Source of the DNA: Sphingomonas hominis
GTDB taxonomy: Bacteria; Pseudomonadota; Alphaproteobacteria; Sphingomonadales; Sphingomonadaceae
Direction: 5' to 3'
Assembly: GCF_013328205.1 (NCBI RefSeq)
Contig: NZ_JABULH010000001.1
Span: 821,610 to 885,609 of the forward strand
DNA: 64,000 bases
Within the stretch, counting starts at the first letter, position 1. Each line of letters starts with the position of its first letter. Below the pieces are notes generated by a model, which saw nothing but the letters and a program-made list of their open reading frames with translations, made no database searches and was not told the DNA's origin. Made by a program: the position numbers and the translations under genes. Shown here in pieces: positions 47,979-56,682 of this stretch.

Positions 47979-49202
47979 ATGGCTGACTTCGACTATGTCG
48001 CGATCGACACGCGCGGGAACGAGGCGCGCGGGCATGTCGCGGCGGCGTCGGTTGAGGCGGCGCGCGCGGTGCTCGATCGGCGGCGGTTGTTCGTGGTCAA
48101 GATCGAGGCGGGGAGCGCACCGGCGAGCAAGGGGCGGCCGCTGTTCGGGCTCGAGCTCGGTCGTGCAAAGATGTCGGGCAAGCAATTGACCTTGTTCACG
48201 CGGCAGTTGGCGACGTTGAACCGCGTTTCGCCGCTGGAGGAAAGCCTGCGCACCGTGTCGCGCCAGACCGAACAGGAGCGCGTGCGCGTGATCGTGCAGA
48301 ACGTCCACGCGGGCGTGACCGAGGGGCGGCGCCTGGCGGACGCAATGGCGCGCGAGCCGAAGAGCTTTCCGCCGCTGTACCGCGCGATGGTGGCGGCGGG
48401 GGAGAGTTCGGGGTCGCTGCCTGAGATCATGGAGCGATTGTCGCTGCTGCTGGAGCGACAGGCGGAGATCAGGGGCAAGCTGTTTACCGCGATGGCATAC
48501 CCGGCGGTGCTGGCGACGGTCGCGATGGGGGTCGTGATCGCGCTGATGGCGTTCGTGGTGCCGCAGGTGGTGGAGCAATTCGATACCGTCGGGCAGGAGT
48601 TGCCGTTCCTGACGCGGATGGTGATTGCGCTGTCAGCGGCGATCACGGATTACTGGTGGGCGATGCTGCTGGTGCTGGTGCTCGCCGGGCTGGGGGCTTG
48701 GGCGGCGCTCCGGCAAGCGCCGATCCGGCTGGCGTTCGACACCTGGCTGCTGCGTGTGCCGCTCGTCGGGCGGTTGCTGCGCGACCTGCACGCGGCGCGG
48801 ATGGCGCGGACGCTGTCGACGATGGTAGCAAGCCGGTTGCCGCTCTTGGAAGGGCTCAACCTGACCGCGGGGACGATCCACAACCGGCGATTGAAGGCGG
48901 CGTCGGACGAGATCACCGACGCGATCCGCGGGGGCGGCAGCCTGTCGGCGGCGATGCGGCGGACGGCCGTGTTCCCGCCGCTGCTCGTCTATCTGGCGGC
49001 GTCGGGCGAGGCGGCGGGGCGGCTGGACGAGATGCTCGAGCGCGCGGCGGATTACATGGAGCGCGAGTTCGACCGCTTCACCGCGACTGCGCTGTCGCTG
49101 CTGGAGCCGCTGATCATCGTCATCATGGGCGGTATCGTGGCGACGATCGTGCTATCCATCCTGCTTCCGATCCTCCAGCTCAACACGCTCGCGGGACAGT
49201 GA
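47979..49202 (+). CDS. gspF: Type II secretion system inner membrane protein GspF
   Basis: A 407-residue platform protein. Two T2SSF domains are seen: one starting FTRQLATLNRVSPLEESLRTV and one RTLSTMVASRLPLLEGLNLT, each followed by membrane helices (FTAMAYPAVLATVAMGVVIALM; LLEPLIIVIMGGIVATIVLSIL). It sits in the inner membrane and links ATPase activity to pseudopilin assembly. The ATG is preceded by GGGGAGG at four bases, which lies in a hairpin stem. gspG follows after eight bases. Confidence 0.94.
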   Translation: MADFDYVAIDTRGNEARGHVAAASVEAARAVLDRRRLFVVKIEAGSAPASKGRPLFGLELGRAKMSGKQLTLFTRQLATLNRVSPLEESLRTVSRQTEQERVRVIVQNVHAGVTEGRRLADAMAREPKSFPPLYRAMVAAGESSGSLPEIMERLSLLLERQAEIRGKLFTAMAYPAVLATVAMGVVIALMAFVVPQVVEQFDTVGQELPFLTRMVIALSAAITDYWWAMLLVLVLAGLGAWAALRQAPIRLAFDTWLLRVPLVGRLLRDLHAARMARTLSTMVASRLPLLEGLNLTAGTIHNRRLKAASDEITDAIRGGGSLSAAMRRTAVFPPLLVYLAASGEAAGRLDEMLERAADYMEREFDRFTATALSLLEPLIIVIMGGIVATIVLSILLPILQLNTLAGQ

Positions 49203-49210
49203 GAGAGATT

Positions 49211-49648
49211 ATGCGTACCGAACAGAAGAAGCGCCGGCGCAAGAACGGTTTCACGCTCGTCGAGCTGATGGTGGTGATCGTCATCATCGGTCTGCTCGCG
49301 ACCATCGTGGCGTTGAACGTGCTGCCCTCGGGCGACACCGCGCGCATTCAGAAGGCGAAGGCCGACATCGCGACGATCGAGCAGGGGCTGGAAATGTACC
49401 GGCTCCAGCAGGGTAGCTATCCAACCACCTCGCAGGGGCTGCAGGCGCTGGTGAGCGCGCCCGCGGGGGTCGATGCGTCGCGCTATCAGGCGGGCGGGTA
49501 TATCAAGCGCTTGCCCGAGGACCCGTGGAACCGCGCATATCTGTACGCCTCGCCCGGGCAGCATGGTGCGGCGGATATCTGGACGCTGGGCGCCGACGGC
49601 AAGGACGGCGGCGAGGGGATCAATGCCGATATTGGTAGCTGGCAGTAA
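49211..49648 (+). CDS. gspG: Type II secretion system major pseudopilin GspG
   Basis: A 145-residue major pseudopilin. The prepilin leader is cleaved in NG-FTLVELMVVIVIIGLLA, after Gly13, leaving Phe1 and Glu5. The C-terminal part has YPTTSQGLQALV, PEDPWNRAYLY and the calcium-site region GADGKDGGEGINADIGSW. It polymerises into the pseudopilus that pushes substrates through GspD. The ATG at 49211 has GAGAGAG before it. A prepilin peptidase (gspO) gene is not in the window. Confidence 0.95.
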   Translation: MRTEQKKRRRKNGFTLVELMVVIVIIGLLATIVALNVLPSGDTARIQKAKADIATIEQGLEMYRLQQGSYPTTSQGLQALVSAPAGVDASRYQAGGYIKRLPEDPWNRAYLYASPGQHGAADIWTLGADGKDGGEGINADIGSWQ

Positions 49649-49675
49649 GGTGGGCCGAGCCGGCGAGCCGATCTG

Positions 49676-50158
49676 ATGCGATGTAACCGGATTGCCGAGC
49701 CGGGCTCGACGTCGGCGCTGCGCCCGGCCGACCGGGGTTTTACGCTTATCGAGCTGATGGTCGTGGTGACGATCATCGGGCTCGCCTCCGCGGTCGCGGT
49801 GCTCGCGATGCCCGATCCGCGTGGGCGGTTGATGGACGAGGCGGCACGCTTCGCGACGCGGGTGCGCGCGGCGCACGACAGCGCGATTATTGACGCGCGA
49901 CCGGTGAGCGTGTGGGTGACGCCGAGCGGCTACGGGTTCGATCAGTGGCGCGGCGGACGCTGGGCGGCGATGGTCGAGAAGCCGCTGCGGGTCGAGCGCT
50001 GGAGCCAGGGAACCGGCGCGACAGGGATGGCGCGCGAGCGGGTGACGTTCGATACGACCGGACTGGCCGACAAGTCGCTCACCGTATCGCTGCGGCGCGA
50101 TGGGACGAGCGCGAGCGTCGCGATCGCGGCGGACGGGAGCGTTCGTGTCGCGGGTTAG
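49676..50158 (+). CDS. gspH: Type II secretion system minor pseudopilin GspH
   Basis: A 160-residue minor pseudopilin. Prepilin peptidase cleavage site RG-FTLIELMVVVTIIGLA near residue 21, with Glu5 of the mature chain, followed by a globular C-terminal domain (DEAARFATRVRAAHDSAIID, VWVTPSGYGFDQWRGGRW). The leader is about 20 residues. It belongs to the tip complex with GspI, GspJ and GspK. It follows gspG after 27 bases and overlaps gspI by 14. Confidence 0.9.
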   Translation: MRCNRIAEPGSTSALRPADRGFTLIELMVVVTIIGLASAVAVLAMPDPRGRLMDEAARFATRVRAAHDSAIIDARPVSVWVTPSGYGFDQWRGGRWAAMVEKPLRVERWSQGTGATGMARERVTFDTTGLADKSLTVSLRRDGTSASVAIAADGSVRVAG

Positions 50159-50537
50159 TGTTCGGGACAGCGGCTTCACGCTGATCGAGATCATGGTCGC
50201 GCTGGCGGTGTTCAGTCTTGCCGCGCTGGCGCTGATCCGGCTGGAAGGGGCGACGATCCGGTCGACGGCGCTACTGCAATCCACATTGCTCGCGCAAATC
50301 GTCGCACGGAACGTGGCGGTGGAGGCGGTGAGCGGCGTGCAGCCGCCGACGCGCGGGCGCGTGAGCGGCGCCGAGCAGAACGGCGGGCGCACGTGGCGCT
50401 GGGTGCGTGACGTGCGCGCGATCGGCGACGGCGACGTGATGCGCGTCGACGTGGCGGTGGCGGACAGCCAAGGCGCGGTGCTGGGTCGCGCGACGATGAT
50501 CCGGCCGCCCGCGCAACTGGCGAGCGTGCAGCAGTGA
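50145..50537 (+). CDS. gspI: Type II secretion system minor pseudopilin GspI
   Basis: A 130-residue minor pseudopilin. I prefer the GTG at 50145, with GGGAG five bases upstream and a nine-residue leader VSRVSVRDSG before FTLIEIMVALAVFSLAALA; the ATG at 50100 would add fifteen residues and overlap gspH by 59 bases. The mature chain has the conserved Glu5. GspI initiates the pseudopilus tip. Its stop overlaps the gspJ GTG start. Confidence 0.88.
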   Translation: MSRVSVRDSGFTLIEIMVALAVFSLAALALIRLEGATIRSTALLQSTLLAQIVARNVAVEAVSGVQPPTRGRVSGAEQNGGRTWRWVRDVRAIGDGDVMRVDVAVADSQGAVLGRATMIRPPAQLASVQQ

Positions 50538-51214
50538 GGCGCATGCCAAAAAAAACTCAAGGGCAGGCCGGCTTCACGCTGATCGAGGTCATGATCGCGC
50601 TGATGATCTTCGGCATGATCGCCGCCGCGGGTGTCGCGCTGCTGGCGTTCAGCGTGCGCGCGCAGGGTGCATCGGGCGCGGCGCTGGACGACATCGGCGC
50701 GATTAACCGGCTGTCGTCGATCCTGACCGCGGACCTAGCGCAGGCGGTCGACCGGCCCACGCGTGACCAGAACGGCACACGGCTGCCCGCCTTTACCGGC
50801 GGGTCGGGGCAAGTGCCGATGCTGCGGCTGGTGCGTGGCGGGTGGAGCAACATCGACCAGTCGCCGCGCGCGACGTTGCAGAAGGTCGAATATCAACTGA
50901 CCGCGAGTGGGATCGAGCGTGTCGGCTATCCCGCGCTCGACGGCGCGGCACCGCTCCCTGCGGCGCTGATCGTCGAGGGGGTGCGGCAGGCGACGTGGCG
51001 GTTCCGCTACGCCGGCGCGTGGAGCGACCGCTGGGAGGGGACGCCCGTCGCTGCCTTGCCGCAGGCGGCCGAGCTTACGCTGGTACGTGAGGACGGGCGC
51101 AGCTACCGCATGCTTTTCCTGGTCGGCACCGGTTCGCCGCGTGCTCGCGTGAGTGGTGCGCCGGGCGTCAATCCGTTCCCAATACCGACGCCGACGCCCA
51201 ATGCGCCGCGGTGA
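50534..51214 (+). CDS. gspJ: Type II secretion system minor pseudopilin GspJ
   Basis: A 226-residue minor pseudopilin with the cleavage site AG-FTLIEVMIALMIFGMIA and the domain LSSILTADLAQAVDRP that is typical of GspJ. The GTG at 50534 overlaps the gspI stop; the ATG at 50543 is equally possible and would shorten the leader by three residues. The C terminus is Pro-rich (NPFPIPTPTPNAPR). It overlaps the start of gspK by 14 bases. Confidence 0.9.
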   Translation: MRRMPKKTQGQAGFTLIEVMIALMIFGMIAAAGVALLAFSVRAQGASGAALDDIGAINRLSSILTADLAQAVDRPTRDQNGTRLPAFTGGSGQVPMLRLVRGGWSNIDQSPRATLQKVEYQLTASGIERVGYPALDGAAPLPAALIVEGVRQATWRFRYAGAWSDRWEGTPVAALPQAAELTLVREDGRSYRMLFLVGTGSPRARVSGAPGVNPFPIPTPTPNAPR

Positions 51215-52169
51215 CGGTGAGCGCGGCGCGGCGCTGCTGACGGTGCTGCTGCTGGTCGCGGTGATCGTGGTTTTGGCGGCGACCGCGCTGGAGCGGTTGC
51301 GCGTGTCGACGCGGCTGACCGCCAACGCTGGTGCGCTCGATGCCGCGCGCGGCTACGCTTATGCCGCCGAGACGCTGGCAACGACGCGGGTGACGAGCTT
51401 GCTCAGCAAGGCTGGCGACCGCGTCGCGCTGCTGGGTGGATGGAGCGACCGGCCGTTCGGTTTGCCGATCCCCGGCGGAGTCGCGACCGCGCGGGTGCGT
51501 GACGGGGGCAACTGCTTCAACTTGAACAGCCTGGTGGTGCGCGGCGACGACGGCACCTATGCCGCCAACAACCAGACGCTGCTGCAATTTCAGCGGCTGA
51601 TCCGCTTGCTGCGCGTGCCGCAGGGTGACGCAATCCCCGCGGCGACGGTGGACTTCATCGACACCGACGATGCCGCGCTGCCGGGTGGAGCGGAGGATGG
51701 CGCGTATCGCGGCTACCGCACCGCGGGGACGCTGATGGCGGACGTGAGCGAATTGCGGGCAGTGTCGAGGGTGACGGCGGAGCAATATGCCGCGCTTCGT
51801 CCGTGGCTGTGCGCGTTGCCGACGGTCGAGCGTGCGACGATCAACGTCAACACGCTGCTGCCCGAGCAGGCACCGTTGCTCGCGATGCTGATCGAGACGG
51901 GCGGCGGGGTGGAGGCGGCGCGGGGTGTGCTGCTGCGGCGGCCAGAACAGGGTTACGCCACGACCGATCCGGTGTGGAATGCGCTGTCGCTCGCGGGGGC
52001 GGGGACGCCTGCGATGGATGGAAAGGGGCAGACGGGGGTGAAGACCGGGTGGTTCGCGCTAACGATCGACGTGGTTGCGAATGGCGCCGAATTGCATGAA
52101 CAAGGATTGATCGACGCGCGGGCCCTTCCCGCGCGGCTCGTTGCGCGGCAATGGGGCGACGTATCATGA
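51201..52169 (+). CDS. gspK: Type II secretion system minor pseudopilin GspK
   Basis: A 322-residue protein. The GspK N terminus RGDGERGAALLTVLLLVAVIVVLAATALE replaces the usual FTLIE with AALLTVLLL, lacking Glu5, as is characteristic of this subunit. The large globular domain follows with FNLNSLVV, VDFIDTDD and TINVNTLLPEQAPLLAMLI. GspK caps the pseudopilus. It starts within gspJ, and its stop overlaps gspL by four bases. Confidence 0.93.
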   Translation: MRRGDGERGAALLTVLLLVAVIVVLAATALERLRVSTRLTANAGALDAARGYAYAAETLATTRVTSLLSKAGDRVALLGGWSDRPFGLPIPGGVATARVRDGGNCFNLNSLVVRGDDGTYAANNQTLLQFQRLIRLLRVPQGDAIPAATVDFIDTDDAALPGGAEDGAYRGYRTAGTLMADVSELRAVSRVTAEQYAALRPWLCALPTVERATINVNTLLPEQAPLLAMLIETGGGVEAARGVLLRRPEQGYATTDPVWNALSLAGAGTPAMDGKGQTGVKTGWFALTIDVVANGAELHEQGLIDARALPARLVARQWGDVS

Positions 52170-53278
52170 CGGCGGCGACGCTCCTCTTCGTGCCCCAGCA
52201 GGCAGACCAGCCGTGGCGCTGGTGGCGGTTCCGCGACGGCGCGGACGGTGCGGCGGCGCACGACGAGGGCGAGGGCATGCCGCCCGCCCAGCTGGACGCG
52301 AGCGTGCCGGTCGTCGCGGTCGCGCCCGCCGATGCGGTGACGCTTCACTGGGCGGCGATCCCGGCGCGATCGGCGGCGCAGGCGGCGGCGGCGGCGCGGA
52401 TCGTGGTGAGCGACGCGACCGCGACGCCCGCCGATCTGCACGTCGCGATCGGCGAGGCGCGCGCCGGGGTCGAAGGTGAGGAGCGCGCGATCGCGGTGGT
52501 CGCACCCGAGCGCATGGCGGCGTGGCTCGCAGAGATGAACGCGCGCGGCGTCGATCCCGTCGCGATGGTGCCCGCGCCGCTGCTGCTGCCCGAACCCGAG
52601 GAGGGCTGGCTGCGCGGCGAGGTCGGCGGGCAGGCGGTGATGCGCGGGCGCTCCGCCGGTTTTGCCGACGAGGCACGGCTGACCGAGCTGATCGTCGGCG
52701 ATGCCGAGCCGGTGGCGCTGGCGCGCGACGAGGTGTGGCGTGCGGCGGCGAGCGCGGCGTCCGCGTGGCCGCTCGACCTGAGGCAAGGGCCGTTCGCGCG
52801 GCGGACGCGGCGGTCGATCGATTGGGCGCTGGTCAGGCGGCTGGGGCTGCTGGTCGCGATGATCCTGCTGGCGACGCTGGCGATCGATCTGGTGCGGATC
52901 GCGCGTTACTCGTTCGGGGCGGACACGATGGAAGCGCGTGCCGCGGCGGTGGCGCGGCAGGGATTGCCGCGCGGCGCGGGCGAGGGTGATGCGAGCCGTA
53001 TGCTGGGCGAGCGGCTGTCGCGGCTGCGCGGTCCGGGCAGCGGGTTCAGCCGCACCGCGGCGGCGGTGTACCAGATCGTTCAGGCCGTGCCCGACAGCGA
53101 GGTGACCGCACTCGATTTCCAGCCGACCGGCGCGCTGCGCGTGTCCTTGTCGGTCGCGGGTGAGGGGCAGGCGAATACAGTCAAGACGCAGTTGGAGCGC
53201 GCGGGCTTCACCGTGACGAGTGGCGTGTTCCAGCAGGCGGGCGGGCGTTTGTCGGGCGACCTGACGGTGGCGCCGTGA
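52166..53278 (+). CDS. gspL: Type II secretion system protein GspL
   Basis: A 370-residue bitopic inner membrane protein. The N-terminal cytoplasmic actin-like domain (LLFVPQQADQPWRWWRF; LDASVPVVAVAPADAVTLHWAAIPA) binds GspE; a membrane helix is near 225-245 (LGLLVAMILLATLAIDLV), then a periplasmic ferredoxin-like domain (VYQIVQAVPDSEVTALDF). The ATG at 52166 overlaps the gspK stop (ATGA); an upstream ATG at 52151 is less likely. gspM follows. Confidence 0.9.
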   Translation: MTAATLLFVPQQADQPWRWWRFRDGADGAAAHDEGEGMPPAQLDASVPVVAVAPADAVTLHWAAIPARSAAQAAAAARIVVSDATATPADLHVAIGEARAGVEGEERAIAVVAPERMAAWLAEMNARGVDPVAMVPAPLLLPEPEEGWLRGEVGGQAVMRGRSAGFADEARLTELIVGDAEPVALARDEVWRAAASAASAWPLDLRQGPFARRTRRSIDWALVRRLGLLVAMILLATLAIDLVRIARYSFGADTMEARAAAVARQGLPRGAGEGDASRMLGERLSRLRGPGSGFSRTAAAVYQIVQAVPDSEVTALDFQPTGALRVSLSVAGEGQANTVKTQLERAGFTVTSGVFQQAGGRLSGDLTVAP

Positions 53279-53294
53279 TGTGGGGAGCGGACGC

Positions 53295-53771
53295 ATGAAC
53301 GACGTGCGTGCCTGGTTCTCCGGGCGGAGCTTGCGCGAGCGGCGCCTGATCCTGGTGATGCTGGGATTGCTGGCGGTGACGATCGTGTGGGGGCTGGTGA
53401 TCCGCCCGGTGCGCAATGGCCTGTCCTCGACGCGCGAGCGCTACGCCGACGCGGTGGTGCGCGTAGGGGAGGCGGAGCGGGAGCTCGCCGCGGTGAAGGC
53501 GATCCAGCGGCGGCAACCGCGCCCGGTGCAACTGCCGCTCGCCGACGAGGTGCGCGCGCGCGCTGAGGCCGCGGGGTTCGCGCTGGTGACGTTGGAGCCC
53601 GAGGCGAACGACCGCGTTCGCGCCTCGATCGCGACCGCCAAGGCCGGCGCGCTGATGGCGTGGATCGGCAATCTGGAGAATGACGGCGTGCTGGTCGACG
53701 GATTGAGCGTGCGCGGCAATGGCGACGGCATGGTGACCGCGCAGATGACGCTGAAGGCGCGAGCCGCGTGA
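53295..53771 (+). CDS. gspM: Type II secretion system protein GspM
   Basis: A 158-residue protein with a short cytoplasmic N terminus (MNDVRAWFSGRSLRERRL), one membrane helix (LVMLGLLAVTIVWGLVI, about 22-38), a coiled-coil segment and a periplasmic domain. The ATG at 53295 with GGGGAGCGGA upstream is preferred to a GTG at 53280. GspM pairs with GspL. It overlaps the start of gspN. Confidence 0.88.
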   Translation: MNDVRAWFSGRSLRERRLILVMLGLLAVTIVWGLVIRPVRNGLSSTRERYADAVVRVGEAERELAAVKAIQRRQPRPVQLPLADEVRARAEAAGFALVTLEPEANDRVRASIATAKAGALMAWIGNLENDGVLVDGLSVRGNGDGMVTAQMTLKARAA

Positions 53772-54493
53772 TGCGGATACGGTTGACGACCAACCGGCGG
53801 ACGCTGTTCCTGGCGATGTTCGTGGTGGCGATGGTGGCGCTGCTGCCGCTGCGGCTGGTGCTCGGTTGGGCGGGGCTGGACGATCAAGGGTTCGCGGCGC
53901 GCGAGGTGCGCGGCAGCGTCTGGTCGGGACGGTTGAGCGAGGCGCGCTTCGGCGATCTGGCGCTAGGTGATCTCGACGCGCGGGTGTCGCCGCTGGCGCT
54001 GCTGATCGGGCGCGCGCGGGTTGCGCTGGAAAGCCGCGGCGGTGGCGCGGTACAGCCACTGTCGGGGACGGTCGAGCTGTCGCGCAACCGCGCGGGCGTG
54101 ATCGGCGCGACCGGGCCGATCGAGCCGGGCAGCGCCTTCGCGCCGCTGCCGGTCACCGCACTCAACCTGGACGAGGTGAGCGTGCGCTTCGTCGACGGGG
54201 CGTGCGAGGCGGCCGAGGGACGCGTGCGCGCGGAGATCGCGGGAACGTTCCTGGGCGCGACGCTGCCGGGCGCGGTGAGCGGGACGGCGCGATGCGACGG
54301 TGGCGCGCTGCTGCTGCCGCTGGTCAGCGCCGCGGGGACCGAGGGCGCGGCGTTGCGGCTATGGGCGGACGGGCGTTACCGGGCTGAATTGACGCTGGTG
54401 CCGAGCGATCCGGCGGTCGCGACGCGGCTCGACACCGCCGGGTTCGTGGCAAACGGGGCGGCGCGGATGCTGGCGATCGAGGGGCGGTTCTAG
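53771..54493 (+). CDS. gspN: Type II secretion system protein GspN
   Basis: A 240-residue protein with an N-terminal membrane helix (TLFLAMFVVAMVALLPLRLVLGW) and a beta-rich periplasmic body with GSVWSGRLSEARFGDLALG, characteristic of GspN. ATG at 53771 overlaps the gspM stop (TGATG); GTG 53768 is an alternative. Its role in secretion is not settled and many systems lack it. It is the last gsp gene; there is no gspO downstream. Confidence 0.86.
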   Translation: MRIRLTTNRRTLFLAMFVVAMVALLPLRLVLGWAGLDDQGFAAREVRGSVWSGRLSEARFGDLALGDLDARVSPLALLIGRARVALESRGGGAVQPLSGTVELSRNRAGVIGATGPIEPGSAFAPLPVTALNLDEVSVRFVDGACEAAEGRVRAEIAGTFLGATLPGAVSGTARCDGGALLLPLVSAAGTEGAALRLWADGRYRAELTLVPSDPAVATRLDTAGFVANGAARMLAIEGRF

Positions 54494-54601
54494 GGGCATC
54501 CTCGGAGCTTGGCTGCTTCGTGTCGTGCCTGCCCATCTGCGGCTCCTCCCTTGTCACCGACGGGAGTAGAGGAGGCGGACCTTGAGCGCGCACTTTGTCG
54601 G

Positions 54602-54629
54602 TTGACGGATTGTTGCGCGCGTGACTAAA
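54602..54629 (+). promoter_or_regulatory. Putative tRNA-His promoter
   Basis: TTGACG (54602-54607) and ACTAAA (54624-54629) with a 16-base spacer, 14 bases before the tRNA. The -10 is weak. Confidence 0.4.
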
Positions 54630-54643
54630 GCGCGGGTCTTCGC

Positions 54644-54721
54644 GGCGACCGTAGTTCAATTGGTTAGAGCGCCGGCTTGTGATGCCGGAAGTTGCGGGTT
54701 CAAGTCCCGTCGGTCGCCCCA
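54644..54721 (+). tRNA. tRNA-His (anticodon GTG)
   Basis: The span includes an encoded G-1 (54644) that pairs with C73 (54718), the hallmark of tRNA-His. Acceptor arms GCGACCG and CGGTCGC pair; CCA is encoded (54719-54721). Anticodon stem CCGGC/GCCGG with loop TTGTGAT gives GTG. Confidence 0.96.
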
Positions 54722-54744
54722 TCAATCTACCCGGCTGGAGCGTT

Positions 54745-55791
54745 ATGGCGAACTGGGGCTTCCCTGATTTCGACGACCACGAGGGCGTCCACCTGTTCAC
54801 CGATCCCGCCTCGGGGTTGAAGGCCGTGATCGCGATCCACTCGACCGCGCTCGGGCCGGCAGCGGGCGGCGCGCGCTTCTGGCATTACGCGAGCGGCGCG
54901 GGCGCGATCACCGACGCGCTGCGTCTGTCGCGCGGCATGAGCTACAAGAACGCGATGGCGGGGCTGGAGCTGGGCGGCGGCAAGGGCGTGATCCTGGCCG
55001 ACAAGCCGGGCGCGGTCATCAGCGAGGAACAGCTGCGCGCGTTCGGCCAGAAGGTCGAGTCGCTCGGGGGGCGTTACGTGACAGCCGAGGACGTCGGCAT
55101 GTCCGAAGCGCGCATGAAGGTAATCGCGGGCGAGACCAAGTACGTTTCAGGGCTCCCGGTCGCCGAGGGCGCAGCGGGGGGTGACCCGGGTCCTTACACC
55201 GCGCACGGCGTGTATCTGGGGGTCAAGGCAGCCGCCAAGCGGGGCTTGGGCAGCGACGACATGCGCGGCGTGCGCGTCGCGATCCAAGGCGTCGGCTCGG
55301 TCGGCGGCGGGCTTGCCAAGCTGCTGGCAAAGGACGGGGCGGTGCTGACGCTCGCCGACGTCGATACTGCGCGCGCTGAGCGGATGGCGACCGAGCTGGG
55401 CGCGACCACGGCGCCGGCCGACGAGATCCTGTTCGCTGATGCCGATATCGTTAGCCCGAATGCGCTGGGTGCGATCCTGACCGAGGAGTCGATTGGGCGG
55501 TTGAAGGCGAAGATCGTCGCGGGCGGCGCGAACAACCAGCTCGCGACCGCCGCGGAAGGGCAGCGGTTGCACGACGCGGGCATCACCTACGCACCCGATT
55601 ACGTCATCAACGCGGGCGGCATCATCAACGTCGGGCTCGAATATCTCGGCCACGGCGACGAGGCCGAGGTGATGGCGCGGATCGCACGCATCCCCGAGCG
55701 GCTGCACCAGGTGTGGGACGAGAGCGAAGCGACGGGTGACCCAGCGGCCGAGGTCGCCGACCGCATGGCGCGGCGCCTGATCGGGCGCTGA
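54745..55791 (+). CDS. Leucine-dehydrogenase-like Glu/Leu/Phe/Val dehydrogenase
   Basis: A 348-residue NAD-dependent amino acid dehydrogenase. The catalytic residues fall where they do in leucine dehydrogenases: Lys68 (MSYKNA), Lys80 (GGGKGVI), and the glycine-rich substrate loop GPAAGGAR at 38-45. The Rossmann motif GVGSVGGGLA follows (residues about 180-190), with ADVD as the adenine-ribose acidic residue. It deaminates branched-chain or related amino acids, length standard. The ATG at 54745 is the first start after the tRNA. It precedes ccmC on the same strand after 64 bases. Confidence 0.92.
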   Translation: MANWGFPDFDDHEGVHLFTDPASGLKAVIAIHSTALGPAAGGARFWHYASGAGAITDALRLSRGMSYKNAMAGLELGGGKGVILADKPGAVISEEQLRAFGQKVESLGGRYVTAEDVGMSEARMKVIAGETKYVSGLPVAEGAAGGDPGPYTAHGVYLGVKAAAKRGLGSDDMRGVRVAIQGVGSVGGGLAKLLAKDGAVLTLADVDTARAERMATELGATTAPADEILFADADIVSPNALGAILTEESIGRLKAKIVAGGANNQLATAAEGQRLHDAGITYAPDYVINAGGIINVGLEYLGHGDEAEVMARIARIPERLHQVWDESEATGDPAAEVADRMARRLIGR

Positions 55792-55855
55792 GCCGCGTTC
55801 GCGTTGACGTGGCTCGAGCGTGACGCGCGCGTTCGGCTGATCTAACGGTAGCTTC

Positions 55856-56581
55856 GTGCCCGCGCTTCACGCCTTTGCCAATCCGGCGCGTTTCCTGAAG
55901 ATCGCGCGGCCGCTGACGCCGGTGCTGTTCTGGCTCGGCGCTGGACTGATCGCGTTCGGTGTCTGGGCCGGGCTGACATTGACGCCGCCAGACTATCTAC
56001 AGGGCGAGAGCGTTCGAATCATCTACTTGCACGTTCCCGCCGCGTGGCTAGGGATGGGCGGATGGAGCGGCATCGCGGTGTCGAGCATTGCATTCCTCGT
56101 CTGGCGGCATCCGTTGGCGGCGATCGCGGCGCGGGCGATTGCGGTGCCGGGTGCGGTATTTGCCGCAATCTGTCTGGTGACGGGTGCCATCTGGGGGCGG
56201 CCGACCTGGGGCACGTACTGGCAGTGGGACGGGCGGTTGACGTCGATGCTGCTGCTGTTGTTTGTCTATCTCGGCTATATGGCGTTGTCGCGCGCCGACC
56301 GCGAACGCGGCGGGGCGGGCGAGATACCCGCGCTGTACGGGATCGCCGGATCGGTGCTGCTGCCGATCATCCGCTACTCGGTGGTGTGGTGGAATACGCT
56401 GCATCAAGGACCGAGCATTGGGCTGACGCAATCGACGATCGACCGCTCGATCCTGTGGCCGCTGCCGTTCACGCTCGTCGGGTTCACCCTGCTGTTCGCC
56501 GCCATCGTGCTGATGCGGATGCGCGCGCTTCTTGCAACCGCCAAGGCTGAGGCGCGGCTGCGGCGAAAGGCGGCGGCGTGA
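55856..56581 (+). CDS. ccmC: Haem exporter permease CcmC
   Basis: A 241-residue polytopic membrane protein with six hydrophobic helices and the tryptophan-rich WWD motif WGRPTWGTYWQWD, flanked by histidines (IYLHVPAAWLG, WNTLHQGPS) that hold haem. It hands haem to CcmE at the periplasmic face for c-type cytochrome maturation. The start is GTG at 55856; no ATG fits. The stop overlaps the ccmD start. No ccmA or ccmB gene precedes it. Confidence 0.94.
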   Translation: MPALHAFANPARFLKIARPLTPVLFWLGAGLIAFGVWAGLTLTPPDYLQGESVRIIYLHVPAAWLGMGGWSGIAVSSIAFLVWRHPLAAIAARAIAVPGAVFAAICLVTGAIWGRPTWGTYWQWDGRLTSMLLLLFVYLGYMALSRADRERGGAGEIPALYGIAGSVLLPIIRYSVVWWNTLHQGPSIGLTQSTIDRSILWPLPFTLVGFTLLFAAIVLMRMRALLATAKAEARLRRKAAA

Positions 56582-56682
56582 ACGCCTGGCCCTTCGTGGC
56601 GGCTGCCTATGGTGTGACGCTGGGTGGCGCGGCATTGCTGTCGATCGTTAGCTATCTCGCGATGCGGCGCGCGGAAAAGTGA
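56578..56682 (+). CDS. ccmD: Haem exporter protein CcmD
   Basis: A 34-residue single-pass membrane protein. It starts at a GTG overlapping the ccmC stop, reads MNAWPFVAAAYGVTLGG then LLSIVSYLAMRRAEK and stops at TGA (56680-56682). Length, the one helix and the basic C-terminal end are those of CcmD. In other bacteria CcmD releases holo-CcmE from the CcmABC complex. Its stop overlaps the ccmE GTG start. Confidence 0.88.
   Translation: MNAWPFVAAAYGVTLGGAALLSIVSYLAMRRAEK

Noticed and set aside
50100-50144. ATG start for gspI at 50100
   Set aside because: It makes an atypically long Arg-rich leader and a 59-base overlap with gspH, while GTG at 50145 has a good ribosome-binding site.
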